Of a DNA stretch of 38,169 nucleotides, positions 1 through 11,120 are shown one piece after another. Numbering within the stretch: position 1 is the stretch's first letter; each line of letters begins with the position of its first letter. This DNA is from Mesotaenium endlicherianum (Eukaryota; Streptophyta; Zygnematophyceae; Zygnematales; Mesotaeniaceae), in contig WELA01009538.1 in the NCBI GenBank assembly GCA_009602735.1, forward strand, positions 1 through 38,169, written 5' to 3'. The position numbers were made by a program, and so were the translations under genes. Below the pieces are notes generated by a model. It was given only the letters and a program-made list of their open reading frames with translations, made no database searches and was not told the origin of the DNA.

Positions 1-687
1 GAAGTACCTGCAGCCACAGATTTTATGGAGACATTAGAAGCAGCCCTTATAGCAGCGAAGAAAGCTCTACAACACGCAAAAGATGCTCAAGCAAGAGTGG
101 CGAACAGATCCAGAAGAGAAATCGCGTACAGAGCGGGTGACAACGTGTTACTATCATCCAAGAATATTTCCGTGAACAACAAGCCTGCCGGCAGCAAGTT
201 CTCTCCCAAGTATTTGGGACCCTTCAAGATTATCCAGCAAGTCAACCCCGTTGCTTTCAAGCTAGAACTTCCCCAGACTATGCACATCGACCCCGTATTC
301 CACGCTTCCCTCTTCAAGCCGTATGTGCAACCCGACAACAAGTTCCCAGGACGTGTGACAACCCCACCAGCCCCAACAATAGTGGATGATCATTTGGAGT
401 ACGAAGTGGAAGACATAGTGGCTATGAGAAATTTCAGGAGACAGCAGCAATACTTGATCAAGTGGAAAGGATATCCAGATTCGGAGAATAGTTGGGTGGC
501 GGCGCACTACCTTGACAAAGTTCAGAGAAAGTTGAAGCGCTTCCATGCCGCCAACCCCCATCTTGGACCAGCCCCAAGTCTCTCTACTAGAAGCCCGAAG
601 ACTTCAGGGAGGCAGCCTGCCACCATCAAGAAGCAGCAGAAGACCCCTTGGAGGCAGCCTGCAAGAACAAGAAAGAGGAAAAATTGA
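1..687 (+). CDS. Ty3/gypsy polyprotein C-terminus (integrase C-terminal region + chromodomain), partial
   Basis: This is the end of a retrotransposon Pol polyprotein. The reading frame is open from the first base of the window, so the 5' part (protease, reverse transcriptase, RNase H, integrase core) lies outside. The visible 228 residues begin with a charged helix followed by the integrase C-terminal region ('YRAGDNVLLSSKNI', 'KYLGPFKIIQQVNPVAFKLE', 'HIDPVFHASLFKPY'). A chromodomain follows ('EYEVEDIVAMRN', 'YLIKWKGYPDSENSW'), then a basic Lys/Arg/Gln-rich tail to the TGA at 685-687. This order is that of chromoviruses, in which the chromodomain is thought to direct integration to particular chromatin. 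No frameshift or internal stop is seen here, so this part of the element looks young. The 3' untranslated region, polypurine tract and LTR follow. Confidence 0.95.
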   Translation, partial: EVPAATDFMETLEAALIAAKKALQHAKDAQARVANRSRREIAYRAGDNVLLSSKNISVNNKPAGSKFSPKYLGPFKIIQQVNPVAFKLELPQTMHIDPVFHASLFKPYVQPDNKFPGRVTTPPAPTIVDDHLEYEVEDIVAMRNFRRQQQYLIKWKGYPDSENSWVAAHYLDKVQRKLKRFHAANPHLGPAPSLSTRSPKTSGRQPATIKKQQKTPWRQPARTRKRKN

Positions 688-1312
688 CATTAGACACTCT
701 TCTCTTCTCGCAGTTTCTGGACAGAAAACTAAAACTGCTACTGGTAATAGGTCTCTGCATAATAAATTCTGAAAATTTACCTGGCTGTAGTCCATGAGTA
801 GCCGGTCATTTAGAGTCCAAGTTTGCTCAATTTGGAGCACTGGTGAGAGAGATATGATGCTCTAAGTAGAAGGGGGTCAGGCTGCTGGCATTGTTAGGAC
901 AGAATATGCCTTCTGACATTGTGCCTTCCCCTGAACTTGGAATGCTCTGAAACTCAAGACTCTGGTAGAACATCTTACAGCGCCCAGTTTGAGACTTAGT
1001 TTGCAGAATTTGGAGAAGTATAGAAGGACTTATGATTTTCAGAAGTTTCTGCACAGATTTGGAGGAGTGCCTACTCTCTCAGCTCTCAACGACACTCCAG
1101 AAATGAGAATGCTCTCAAATTTGGTGACCCGGTAGAGTTCTCCGACGCGGTCCGTCTGGCACTCGAATTTTCAGATTTGGAGCAGTTCTGTGGCCGCTAT
1201 GAATTTTTGAGTTCGTGGCAGATTCTGGGCCAACTTGTACAATTTTCTTTATCATTAAGGAGTAGGCTAGCCAATAAGGTCACACCACCTACGACCTTGC
1301 CTAGTCTACCTT

Positions 1313-1420
1313 ACATGTGTAGCACCTGACTTGGCGCCTTTGACTAGTCCTCTTCACATGTGGGGCATCTGACTTGAAACTGTTGACTAGTTTGCTCCAC
1401 ATGTGTAAAACCTGACTTGA
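1313..1420 (+). repeat. Three 43-bp tandem units in the retrotransposon 3' UTR
   Basis: The motif ACATGTG recurs at 1313, 1356 and 1399, exactly 43 bases apart each time, followed by CTGACTTG and, in the first two units, TGACTAGT. The units lie between the end of the polyprotein and the polypurine tract. Short tandem units at this position are common in LTR elements. Confidence 0.7.
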
Positions 1421-1444
1421 CGCGCCGAGACGTCGCTTTTTCTA

Positions 1445-1959
1445 TCGGGGGGGTGATGTAGTGATTTGAGTTATTATATATTAGTTTGCATATATTTTAA
1501 TGTTTTCAAATATATTTGGAGTAGTATTGTGTGGAGTCAAGTGTGAATAGGTACTCTAGTAACTTGGTTCATGTCCTTTGAACCTTCCAAGGCATTTTCG
1601 AAGTTAGAGGAAAGACCTAGAAGAACTCCATGTGGCAAAAGTCAGATGTGCCATTTTTAGGTCAAAAGGACATGTGTACATTATTCTAGAAAGAGGTGGC
1701 AAGTTTTGGGATGTGTTGGGTGCCAACACATCAACATACACCTTCCTAGAAATTACTTATTTAGCAAGTATATAAACAAGAGCTAGAACATAGAAAGACA
1801 TGGGAGAATCACTCTTGTACTTGCCAAAATCCAGAAATATATTAACTTTCAAGAAGCCATCTCTCTTTCAAGAAGCTACCACTTGTGTTCAAAGATCCTT
1901 GTCTTGAATAGATAAACTATTCTGTTTTACTAAGTACTTTATCTATCTGTTTCACTACA
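1445..1959 (+). mobile_element. Polypurine tract and 3' LTR of the Ty3/gypsy element
   Basis: A polypurine tract (ATCGGGGGGGTGA, about 1445-1456) directly precedes the inferred LTR at 1457-1959 (503 bp). The LTR starts TGTAGTGA and ends TCACTACA, a perfect 8-bp terminal inverted repeat with the canonical TG...CA ends. Inside, TATATAAA at 1769-1776 is a likely promoter TATA box. The sequence after the LTR starts TAATG, a candidate 5-bp target-site duplication, but the 5' LTR is outside the window so neither the duplication nor LTR identity can be checked. Confidence 0.78.
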
Positions 1960-3250
1960 TAATGTAAGAAGATTTCGTGTTCAAAGAGCAATCTTCATGT
2001 CCAAGTTGAAGGTACGTGAAAAATCCAAAGAATCTGGTAGTTTGTTTCGGTGGTCGGCTTTACATTGGTGAATTTTTCATCGCGTTCTCACTTGACTTAT
2101 AAGATCACATTTGTCATTGTTGTCAATTAAAACATAATGAGTATTTGGCACGTTGAGATATAGTCAAAAGTGAGAAGTCGCAAGATTGTCATACAACTTC
2201 TCTTGAAAACTTGGATAACTTGTGCTATGGAGTAGAGGGCTTGCTTCTGAAGTAGTTATCGAAGTTGATTTCACAAATTAAAGTTTAGGCAAGGAGTAAT
2301 GCCTTTTCTACATGTCCGGCTAAGCTACTTGGCCATGACTGCAGCCAAGCACGTGCAGGCAACTCTGGCCCTTTTACTTCCAGCAATAGTTGTACCATCC
2401 ACAAGAATAACATAGCGTGCTCATGCATGGCCAATAAACATTGCCAAATTGCCGGTGCATGGTGGTAATATTGTATATTGCTTGTAGATCCTTCATTCAT
2501 GATGGCTCATGTTGCTTGCCTGGAGATGACGTGTCCAACTTATCTAACAATGTATTCAATCATAGGTTGCAATCCAGACGAAGAGGAATTTTATGATGGG
2601 TTCTTTAATCATACAACATAGATTTATTGCCCAACTGCTATTGAAGAGACCCTTTCATATTGAGGTACAACAATAATCACGAGTGTAGCTATGTTGAGAA
2701 ATGAACGCTGTTGAAAAAATTAAGTTCCATTGTAAAAGCGTTTGATGAGTAAGATATTTGCGTGTCTTTGTTATGAGCGATTCTTGATTTGGCAAATATA
2801 AAGGTATGGGAAGTATATACATGCAATTTCTTTAACTTTTGTTTGTAAAATCAATGAGTGAGCGACGTCTGAAGAGCTTACAACCTTGGCATATTTTGTA
2901 ATTAAGAACGTCGAACACGTGAAGCGTCGCAAAAATTTGTTCACTAGAGGTACATTACAGTTAAAAGAAATTCAGTTTTCAATGTTAAAACAACGTCAAA
3001 CGCCGTTCTTGTGTTCCGCTTCCTGAAGTGGCGACTGTCATACCGCGAAACTTAGAGGTCACATTCGGTCTGTCTTGGGGCCAATTTTGGGCAGCTACGG
3101 AAGAACTTTTGTAGCAACTGGTAGCAGCAGCAATATGGTAAAACGTATGATGCTGCACCATAGTTACCCCACCATACACATTTGAATGTGGACCCATGTG
3201 AAGTTTCCGTCTGGGGCGGCTCCATCCTGACGGCTGATTTGTGGAAAGTA
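1960..3250. other. Intergenic, no gene recognised
   Basis: AT-rich sequence between the retrotransposon and the P1 gene. A minus-strand open frame at 2285-2500 has no recognisable family and no support from its surroundings. I see no tRNA and no complete mobile element here. Confidence 0.4.
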
Positions 3251-3259
3251 TTAGGGTTT
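3251..3259 (-). promoter_or_regulatory. Telobox upstream of the P1 gene
   Basis: TTAGGGTTT on the plus strand is AAACCCTAA on the minus strand, the plant telobox found in promoters of many ribosomal-protein genes. It lies about 126 bp upstream of the P1 start codon. The site is seen in the sequence; its function is inferred from family knowledge. Confidence 0.5.
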
Positions 3260-3384
3260 GGCATGCCCGAGCGTAGACTCCAGAGTTACTCCGACATATT
3301 ACTTGCTCTTCGTTTCCATCCAAGACCCTCTCTCACGAAGTTCACAAAGCAACACGGCGTCGGTATCCTAGCGGTCTCGTAGCC

Positions 3385-4691
3385 ATGGCTGTCAGTGAAC
3401 TTGCCTGCACATATGCCGCACTGATCCTGCACGATGAGGGTATTCCCATCACGGTGAGCCTTCTAGCCAATTGCGAGGCCATCGAGCCGTTTGGGGAAAT
3501 ATAAGTGGCGTGTCTGGAATTGAAGGGTTGCACTGAAAGCAGATGACATCCGCGAGGAGTGTCTGTAGGACGCTGTTTCAGGCACGAGTAGTCTTCGTGT
3601 ATCTGTGTCATTGGCCCTTCTTATGATTCTAAGTTTAGTCTCTAATCAATGAGAGAACTTTCAAGCATGCCCAAGTCGTTCCTGTGCTTCAATTCAAAAC
3701 ACGACCAATCTGCAGACTCGCCAAGGTTTGGGTAAAAAGTTGTTTGTTGACCTTATACATCAGGTGGGGGTGAGACAAGGACAGTTTCACGTTCTGCATT
3801 GATTGCTATTTGGCTGTTCGTCAGAGTTAGGCGGGTGAAGTAAGGTCGTCAAGTTGGTTTCTGGTTGGTGTAACAGGCAGAGAAGCTGGCTACCATCATC
3901 AAGGCAGCCAATGTTAGCTACGAGGCATACTACCCCGGCCTCTTCGCCAAGCTCTTCGAGAAAAGGAGTGTAGATGACCTAATTACCAACGTGGGCTCAG
4001 GTACACATGAAGGACGTTGTTATCTTGGTTGTCAAAACCGGAATACGTGGGGCATTTGCATGAAAAAGACGACTTTGTTAAGACATTCTGCTACTCTATC
4101 CTGCACCTTAGCCAATTATCGCTTCTGGGTCAGCTTTGGATTGTGGTTGGGGTTGGTAGTGCAGAGGTTTAGTGGATGTGAAACAAGAAAGCTAGCATGC
4201 AAGTCTCATATGCAAGTTGGGATCCTGGGTTTAGCGATTTAGGAAAGTATACTTAGCAATTGATTACATGTGACAGGTGGAGGTGGCGGAGTAGCTGTGG
4301 CAGCTCCGGCGGCTGCCAGCAGCGGCGGAGGTGCTGCAGCTGAGGAGAAGAAGGAAGAGAAGAAGAAGGAGGTTTGTGCCCCATATATACCAACCAACAT
4401 ATCCATGATCTGGCCTTGTGATGCCATGTATATCCTACATCATCTTGGAGCTATCTTGAGGTTTATAGTTGTGACTATTTGGTGGCAGGTTTCTCTTAGT
4501 GTGATGGTGGGACTTAGTATGCTAGGTGTTGCATGGCTGGAAGTCCACTGCTGGGATAGGGTTGGAGTTTGCTATGGACTTGTTTGCTGTGAATGTATGT
4601 TCAATCTAATTGTGTGTTGACACTGCTCTTTGTCTTTCAGGAGGAGAAGGAGGAGAGTGACGACGACATGGGCTTCAGCTTGTTTGACTAA
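3385..4691 (+). CDS. RPLP1: 60S acidic ribosomal protein P1 (4 exons)
   Basis: Exons are 3385-3453, 3877-4000, 4277-4371 and 4641-4691, all with GT-AG introns and matching phases, giving 112 residues, the usual P1 length. The protein starts [20 protein letters not shown], continues with the helical dimerisation domain ('[20 protein letters not shown]', '[16 protein letters not shown]'), then a Gly/Ala-rich hinge. It ends in a charged tail with the universal [12 protein letters not shown] terminus, which binds elongation factors and whose serine is a known phosphorylation site in the family. P1 pairs with P2 on the P0 stalk of the large ribosomal subunit. The N-terminal [12 protein letters not shown] distinguishes P1 from P2 and from plant P3. 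The ATG is in a good context (AGCCATGG). A telobox lies just upstream. Confidence 0.96.
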
Positions 4692-4795
4692 GCTGTGCAA
4701 ACCCACATAAAGCATGTTCCTCTTGTACATTTAATGATCTAACGAGATTAATTTCTTCCATTTTCTCTCTCTTTTGATGCCATTTTAGTCCTTTT

Positions 4796-4990
4796 CTTGG
4801 TGGAAGTAAGATCAGTGCTAATAGTGCAGGATGTGATGCTTTTAGGTACTACGAGGTGGAACGTACTCGATGTCTCCTACACTCTGGGTTCTGTTATTGG
4901 TTGAAGGAAGATCACTGCTAGCAGTGCAGGATGTGATGCTTTTAGCTACAACAAGGTGGAACGTACTTGATGTCTGCTACACTCTGTTGC
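4796..4990 (+). repeat. 100-bp direct tandem duplication 3' of the P1 gene
   Basis: The block AGTGCAGGATGTGATGCTTT occurs at 4823 and again at 4923, and the flanking sequence is also shared: GGTGGAAGTAAGATCA versus GGTTGAAGGAAGATCA before it, and AGGTGGAACGTACT...ACACTCTG after it. The unit is 100 bp and the copies differ at roughly a tenth of positions. The repeat lies 105 bp beyond the P1 stop codon, so it may be in the 3' UTR. Confidence 0.8.
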
Positions 4991-5504
4991 CATATCTGGA
5001 ATACAAAGGCATGTCTCCAGCAAGCTTCATCTTTCTCCTTGTGACTGAGCGAGTTGGAATACTTGGTCATGTGTCTGCACTACTCTCTCTTACTTGTTAC
5101 ACTTGAATTTGATCTGATGTGTGCATCTGAAATAAATTAGGAGCGATTGGTGAGGTATGCTTTCAAGAAGACTTTCGTGTGGTACAAATGATGCTGATTG
5201 TGTGTGTGTTGGTTGTATAGCTCTGTGTTAGGAACTTACTTGATGGCAGCATCTTGTGTGCCCATTTCGTACTGACTCTTCTCATATTCACATGGGCTGT
5301 CCGCTTTCTTCATATGTACCCCCGGTGGTTCAATAATGAGCCATGGACATTTTGCACTTGTGCTGAGTATGAGCTCCTCGTGTGTGAACCAGCGTGTGGA
5401 TTTCGAAGAGAAAGTGTGAAGGCACAAGGGTACAATAATATTTTAGATTCATCTGTTCATACTGATTGGGTGAACTATGAAATAAGTAGTGGTTGATGGG
5501 GTTG

Positions 5505-5590
5505 ATGCTCAGCAAAACTGTGGACCTACCTGACCAGGGAAGTTAAGTGATGGGATCGTAGAGTACTAGCATAATCTGGTATTCTTACTG
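5505..5590 (+). other. Weak 5S rRNA-like patch (possible degenerate copy or SINE head)
   Basis: GGGAAGTTAAGTGATGGGAT followed by AGAGTACTAGCATAATCTGG resembles the internal promoter part of 5S rRNA (GAAGTTAAGCGTG ... GAGTAGTACTAGGATGGGTG). GGACCTACCTGACC just before it resembles GGATCCCATCAGAAC. Flanking 5S sequence is not recognisable, so this is not an intact gene. It could be a decayed pseudogene, a 5S-derived SINE remnant, or chance. Confidence 0.25.
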
Positions 5591-6982
5591 TACAGAAGCA
5601 CTTTCATGGAATAATCACAGACACTATATGTAGTTGGGGGGTGTTCTATAGTGCTTACAAGCTGGCAAAAGTATTGAAGACAAAAATCTTTCATAAATGA
5701 TGCAGAAAATTAAAAATTGCCAGTATGAAGCTGATTGGTATACATTGGCAAGGGAGGAACCCAAGTATGCGTGGCCTTCGAAAAAAGGTCACAAGTTGTC
5801 TTGTGGGTAACTACAGGTTGGTTATTGCATTCGAAGGAAAGAGTGCTGTGGAAATTTGTCTTGTGTCGTATGTTGTCTATTTGGCAACAAGAATTGACAT
5901 TGCTTAAGGTGCATTGGTTGGTACCCAGCCCTCTGACGAGTTTGCTTTTAAGTAAACGCTAAATAAAAGAAGCATAGCTTATAAGTTTACCTGTCATTCT
6001 GGATGCTTCGTTGCACAATAAATCAATGAGCTGTACTTCAAAGCTATCATCTTTTCTTGACTCGGCTGTAGGATGCCCCCCTCATATGACACTGTCCCAC
6101 GTGCTTTTGTGGTATAAGCACGTAGTATAGAACTCGCGTTCTTGTAGCTCATTGACGAAATTGTTTCAGTGGAAGACTAAATATTGCTGAATTTAGTGTC
6201 GGAGCTGCTTGGTTTGCGGTAATGTGCTTGTCGCAAAAAATGCTCGGAAGTTTAGTGCGACTCGCCCGAAGGCCAATGGCACCGCGGCTGAACATTGTTT
6301 GCAGACGTAAGCATCTACGACTGTCGTTATTTTACCATCCTCCCGGACATGTTCTCATGAAAAACGGAAGACATGCTCGTATGCACTCGTATGACTCGTA
6401 TGTTGTGCTCGAGTTATACTGCCATTCCACCTCTTCTCTCTTCAATCTTCAATCCAGAGTAGCTGCACCTCAAGCATCTCCCATAGGGCCACGTATTTGC
6501 CTTTAACTTTTAACTATCACAATCCTTGAGTTGATCCACTTCCCACAGGCATCAAGCTAGCGAAGCTGGTGCCTTTCGGCTGGAAGAGGTTACATCCTTG
6601 CCTGTTTTGAGAATGAACGTATCGTTGTTTTGTTAGACGTAGGTGTGGATGATATTTCATATCCCTTGTGCCGGACAGGCTGAAGTTGTCGGACGTGTTG
6701 AAAGTTACTAGTGTCCGTCAATGTTCTAACGTTTTCCTACATGATTTGTGGATAGTTAGCTCGTTCGCATGGACAATGCAACTTGCTTGTTGCTGTGGGC
6801 ACTCCTTTCTAGGAAGTAGTTCAGCTTCTCGTGTTTATGCCTGCTTGTGTTCGGTTCCTATGCTTCTGCTATAACATCTTCCCTAAGTGAGTCACACCTC
6901 GCTGACCATGTATAGATATTCAGCATACAGCTGATACCCCACCGTGCAACATCTTTTCGTGTGCAGAAGTGCTGGTTAAGCC

Positions 6983-9115
6983 ATGGCGAGTGGATTTAGA
7001 GCATTTTTAAACAGTCCAGTGGGTCCAAAGACCACACATTTCTGGGGACCAGTGGCAAACTGGGGCTTTGTTGTAGCGGTGAGCTTCTGCTTCATGACCC
7101 GTTGCTTTGTTGAATTTTAAACTTCAAAGCATGAAAGTGGCTGGATCATGTCTATGCCGTGATCGCATTCTTGCAAGATCATAAAGGGTGTGGACAAGTT
7201 GGTGTCATTTCTCCTTCAAAGATACGAAGCTCCAACTCCAATGCTGATGGTCTGAAATGCGTTTGTGCCTTGATGTTTCAACTTTCAAGAGGACTTGAAG
7301 ATGTTTTGTTGTGCTAACAATAAAATTTTATGAAGTATCAGCTCATGCTAGCTATAACGCGTTGCTGGCGGCGTTGTCCCACTTGCTTTCTACTGTGTAC
7401 AGGGCCTGGTAGACATGAAAAAGCCACCTGAGATGATTTCTGGCAACATGACAGGAGGTATCTACATATACCTTCAGCTCATGAATGATGCGTATTACAT
7501 GTATCTGAGCGTGTTAGGTGTCACATGTTTGTTCACATATGTATTATCCTCTTGTGCTTCTGTGTGGTTCTTCATGCATGTAGTCCGTCACATTGCGCAT
7601 GCCAGTCTGTCCCCACGTGCTATGCAGACCTGCAATTCCTGGCACGTACTTATGGATGCGGTCAAGCATCTCTGCCAGCACTTGCATCGATTTGAGGCGG
7701 GCAGAGTGCCCGCAGTCCGTGTACAACATTTTCGCATTTGCTTGGCTGCTGTGAGCAATGCAGTCGGTGGGTTGAATGAGGGGAGGAAGCATGTGGAGTG
7801 TAGCATGTAGTGCTGGACTGCAAGGACTGTGCAGGCACTATCTGGTCTGAGAGAACACGGGGGCAAGCAAAGCTGGGACACAAAGAATGGAGAACCTTTC
7901 TCTGGTGGACGCATAATATTGCAGTTGACGAAAGATAGGGTTTGGAAGCTTTGGTGGAAGCAGGGCGCGGGTGTTCCTCCCCCAAAGCACCCGAACACCC
8001 TCGCGGCTTTGACACCCCTGCAGCCTGCTACTGGCGATGTCTGTGTCCTGTGTGATTCCCATAGTCGCATCAATAGCAGGTAGAGCTTTAAGTACAGAAA
8101 GTTGTCACTGGGGCAGGAGCAATGAAGGAATGGCCTGCTCATGTGTTTAAAACCTGGTGGCTGGGCCTATCGCTCTTCTCATATTGAGCCCTCAAGCGTA
8201 CAACCTCCAACAAATTAACGCCACAGCCCCCATTCAATTTGAAAGGGACCGCATTATTGAGAAACATGGACTGCAGGGTTGGGGGAGAGGGGACGATACC
8301 TTGCCATTGTCTTCCAGACACCTGGGAAGGGTTGGGGGATAGGGGGCAAGACCTTGCCATCATGTTAGGCACTCGGGAAGGGATTTCCTTTTGGCTTCAC
8401 TGGCTGTGTCTGGCTATAGCCCTAGTGCCACCCCTGAAATTTGTGAACATGGCATCACATGCCGCTACATGTAGCTTAGTGTATTGCACCCGGGAGAGAT
8501 TATTCACTGTGGATGACGTGCTGTTGTGGTGGGAGAGTGCCATCTTCTTGTGATACTCTTGTGGGACAGAGGTTATTGACCTGTTCTATTCTCATCTTGC
8601 GTGCCTGCACGGTGTGCTTTGTGAGCAGCAATGTGTGTATACTCTGCGCTGTTCATGCGCTTTGCGTGGCAAGTTCAGCCCCGCAACTACTTGCTTCTAG
8701 CCTGCCACGCGTCAAACGAGACAGTTCAGTTATACCAGTTCTCACGTTGGGCCTCAGTCCAGTAAGTCTATCTCTCTGCTTTTACCCTTTCTTGGCTCAG
8801 CAGTGCAGACAGACACATGCACACACATAAATCGGTGTATAGATGATGAGTTTCTATTTATATATGTTTGTGTATAAATGCTTTGTTGCGTCTCATTCAA
8901 TTTCTCCAGCAAGCTTGTTGTGATGTTGTGTTCGTGTTGGGACACTAACCGTGCAATAGGAGGCTGCCGACTGAAACATATTTTCAGGAGCTGTCTTTTT
9001 TCTCAGATTTTTCCGACATGGTGGCCTTCATGCTTGCATATAAGTCATGTCGCTATCTATCTGGTTGTGATGCAGAGATTGGAACAAAAAAGCTGAGATA
9101 GCCGAGACTGCCTAG
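6983..9115 (+). CDS. MPC1: Mitochondrial pyruvate carrier 1 (3 or 4 exons)
   Basis: Exons are 6983-7078, 7403-7457, 8629-8761 and 9076-9115, giving 107 residues, close to the usual 107-110. The product is the small inner-membrane subunit that, with MPC2, imports pyruvate into mitochondria. Diagnostic stretches run in order: [82 protein letters not shown]. These carry the family's amphipathic N-terminus and predicted membrane helices. All introns are GT-AG. The third donor (CA|GTAAGT at 8762) overlaps an in-frame stop: if not spliced, translation ends at TAA 8763-8765, giving 95 residues. Splicing to 9076 adds a charged tail ([12 protein letters not shown]), which restores family length, so I prefer it. 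A decayed copy of the 3' end lies 1.9 kb downstream. Confidence 0.93.
8276..8381 (+). repeat. 53-bp tandem duplication in MPC1 intron 2
   Basis: Two adjacent units (8276-8328, 8329-8381) each start GGGTTGGGGGA, share ACCTTGCCAT in the middle and end CTGGGAAG or CTCGGGAAG. They lie within the 1.17-kb second intron of MPC1. The GGGTTGGGGG start is G-rich. No function is implied. Confidence 0.75.
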
Positions 9116-10470
9116 CCTGGATGGTCAATGATGCTGACGATGAGCCCCCTCTTCTCAATCTTTCTATAGGTAGTCAACTTGCTGTGCTGTTACACGTCGC
9201 TATTGCCAACATTCTTACTCCACTCCCAGGGTTGTCTCAACACCACTCTCCTTGTACTCCCATTATTTGAGCAATTTTGTGCCACCATTAATGGTTAGCC
9301 TCGGCCCATCTTAGAGATGCTCGTGAATGGAAAGTTCTATTGTCGGCGTTCAGACTGGTAGATATGTCATGGTTGTGAATGCTACCAGCCTTGCAACCTT
9401 CATCATGAATGTTGCGCTTGTCCCCAAGTGCTGCAAGTTTACGGAATTTATTTTTTTGCCACTTTGTGAGTCTTGTGCCATGTTTAAAGGTGTGGGGTCT
9501 TTATTGATGCGTGTAGGAGAGAAGTCCCAGAATGCAAGTTAATGGTTTAATCTTTTGCTGCAAATCACATGCGTGCATTTTTCAATTTAACATTCTTAAG
9601 TTGTACGACTACTACTATTTTTCCATATTAATGCCCACTAGCTCTAGGTTATGTTAAGGTTCATATTCATTTATACATTGCTTCTGAAATAAGTTGCCTG
9701 ACGCAGATGTAGTCATCTATCGTGTAGCACCTTCAGAAGAAATAATATATAGAGTACTCAACCCATTCTTAACTTCATAAGGAAGTCGATCGAGTCATGG
9801 ATGCAACATATTATTTTGTGTGTGCACAGAGTTCATCACAAGCTTCACAACAATTAAGACAGATGAAGGAAACTTACCAATGGCACGCGTTGATGCAAGA
9901 GGGGTGAGGCGATGGGGGCCTGCGTCAATGGCAAGCTACAAAATGAGAGCTGGGGAGGCTGGACGGTCGGGCGAGAGATGGATGTAAGTGTCATAACACC
10001 CACAATGAGGCTGGTATTGCCTCTGAACCACACCAGCCTGCCCCCGAAGGTCAAAGGGCGGGAGTATTGACAGCGGCGGCAAGAGCGTGATGATGTTGTC
10101 GAGAGTAGGGACAATTGGCCAATGGTGACACGGGAGAGGATTGCCTTGACCCCTACATTCATATGCTAAAATCGTATGCGAAGTTGGCTAAACTACTTTA
10201 AGAATTCAAGAATTCCCAACTTAATTACAGAGCATTACAAGCAGCATGAGGGAGAGGTTGAGCGAATGGAAAGAAGGAATTTAAATGGGCTCTTGTTGGG
10301 GACCTGCCAGGTAGCAGGCGGGGGGCTCTTCCTTGATAGCAGGACCATACAAGACAGCCTGCGACGACCATCGTCATAGAGGATGGTAGCATGTGCACCA
10401 ACTTTGACGAAGGGAGGGGGGAGGAGGAGAAGGAGGTTGAGAACGAGATGGCGGCGGTACGACAGCAGTA
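9116..10470. other. MPC1 3' flank, no gene recognised
   Basis: The first 180 bp or so (to about 9300) are shared, in diverged form, with 10960-11120 and are part of the duplication that made the MPC1 pseudogene. The rest contains no recognisable coding or RNA gene. Confidence 0.4.
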
Positions 10471-10484
10471 TCTGCTGCAGGTGT

Positions 10485-11120
10485 AAAATGTGGGGGTGCG
10501 TGTGCTCGTGCGTGTCCAAGCGAGAATGCAAGCGTGCATCGGGAGTGGCGGAGGGGGGGGAGTTGGCCTTCATACCCTCGACAAATTCTCGAGTCAGCCG
10601 TACTATTTCCACGTAAAGTTTCAGTTCAGTAAGTCCTTACGCCCATTTATTTTTCCTTGTCTTCCGCCCCCGTGCAAACACCCATGTGCACATATGTCGA
10701 TATCTAATATTAGTTTGTATGATTCATCAATACATGCATGTATCTTTTCACTCGCCAAGTCTCTTTAACTCAATCCGGCAACAAACCTGAAGTAATGCTA
10801 CGTGTGCATATAGGAGGATATATGTATTGTGGGATGATAGTGATGAGACTCTATTTCGGTAGGTCACTTTCTCAAGATCTCTCTAAATTAAGGCCATCAC
10901 GCGTGTCTTGACCCATGTGCTTTTTTTTTGCTTGTGATGCAAAGATTGGAACAAGGCTAGGCTGAAACACTTGGAAACACGTAATCATACTGGACAAGGA
11001 TGCTAACGATAAACTCCTTTGACTCTTTTTACATTCTTTAGATATATATGTTATATTGTGCCTCTACACAATGAGACCACAATCTCCTGTGCTCCATTAC
11101 TTGAGCATTGGTCGAGTGCA
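10485..11120 (+). pseudogene. Decayed partial duplicate of the MPC1 3' end
   Basis: This stretch matches the last MPC1 exons and their flank in the same order. The donor context TCAGTTCAGTAAGTCC (gt at 10629) mirrors TCAGTCCAGTAAGTCT (gt at 8762). GTGATGCAAAGATTGGAACA mirrors GTGATGCAGAGATTGGAACA. The distance from donor to the start of the last-exon equivalent is 314 bases in both copies. Further on, GATGCTAACGAT and ATTACTTGAGCA match GATGCTGACGAT and ATTATTTGAGCA. The coding part is ruined: a base is missing in the TTC-TCA-CGT-TGG region, upstream exon 3 sequence is barely recognisable and interrupted by a G run, and the last acceptor AG has become AA. No equivalents of exons 1 and 2 were found. 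Confidence 0.75.

Larger units (their letters stand above)
4692..6982. other. P1 3' flank and MPC1 upstream region
   Basis: No further coding exons are recognised here. The stretch holds the P1 3' UTR, a 100-bp tandem duplication (4796-4990) and a weak 5S-rRNA-like patch near 5530. CAG at about 6963-6965, just before the MPC1 start, could be the acceptor of a 5' UTR intron. Several short open frames have no family likeness and are probably chance. Confidence 0.4.

Noticed and set aside
2285..2500. Minus-strand open frame between the LTR and the P1 gene
   Set aside because: 71 codons with no recognisable domain, splice partner or regulatory context.
9854..10162. Minus-strand open frame of 102 codons downstream of MPC1
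   Set aside because: Low-information Ser/Leu/Arg-rich sequence with no family likeness; considered chance.
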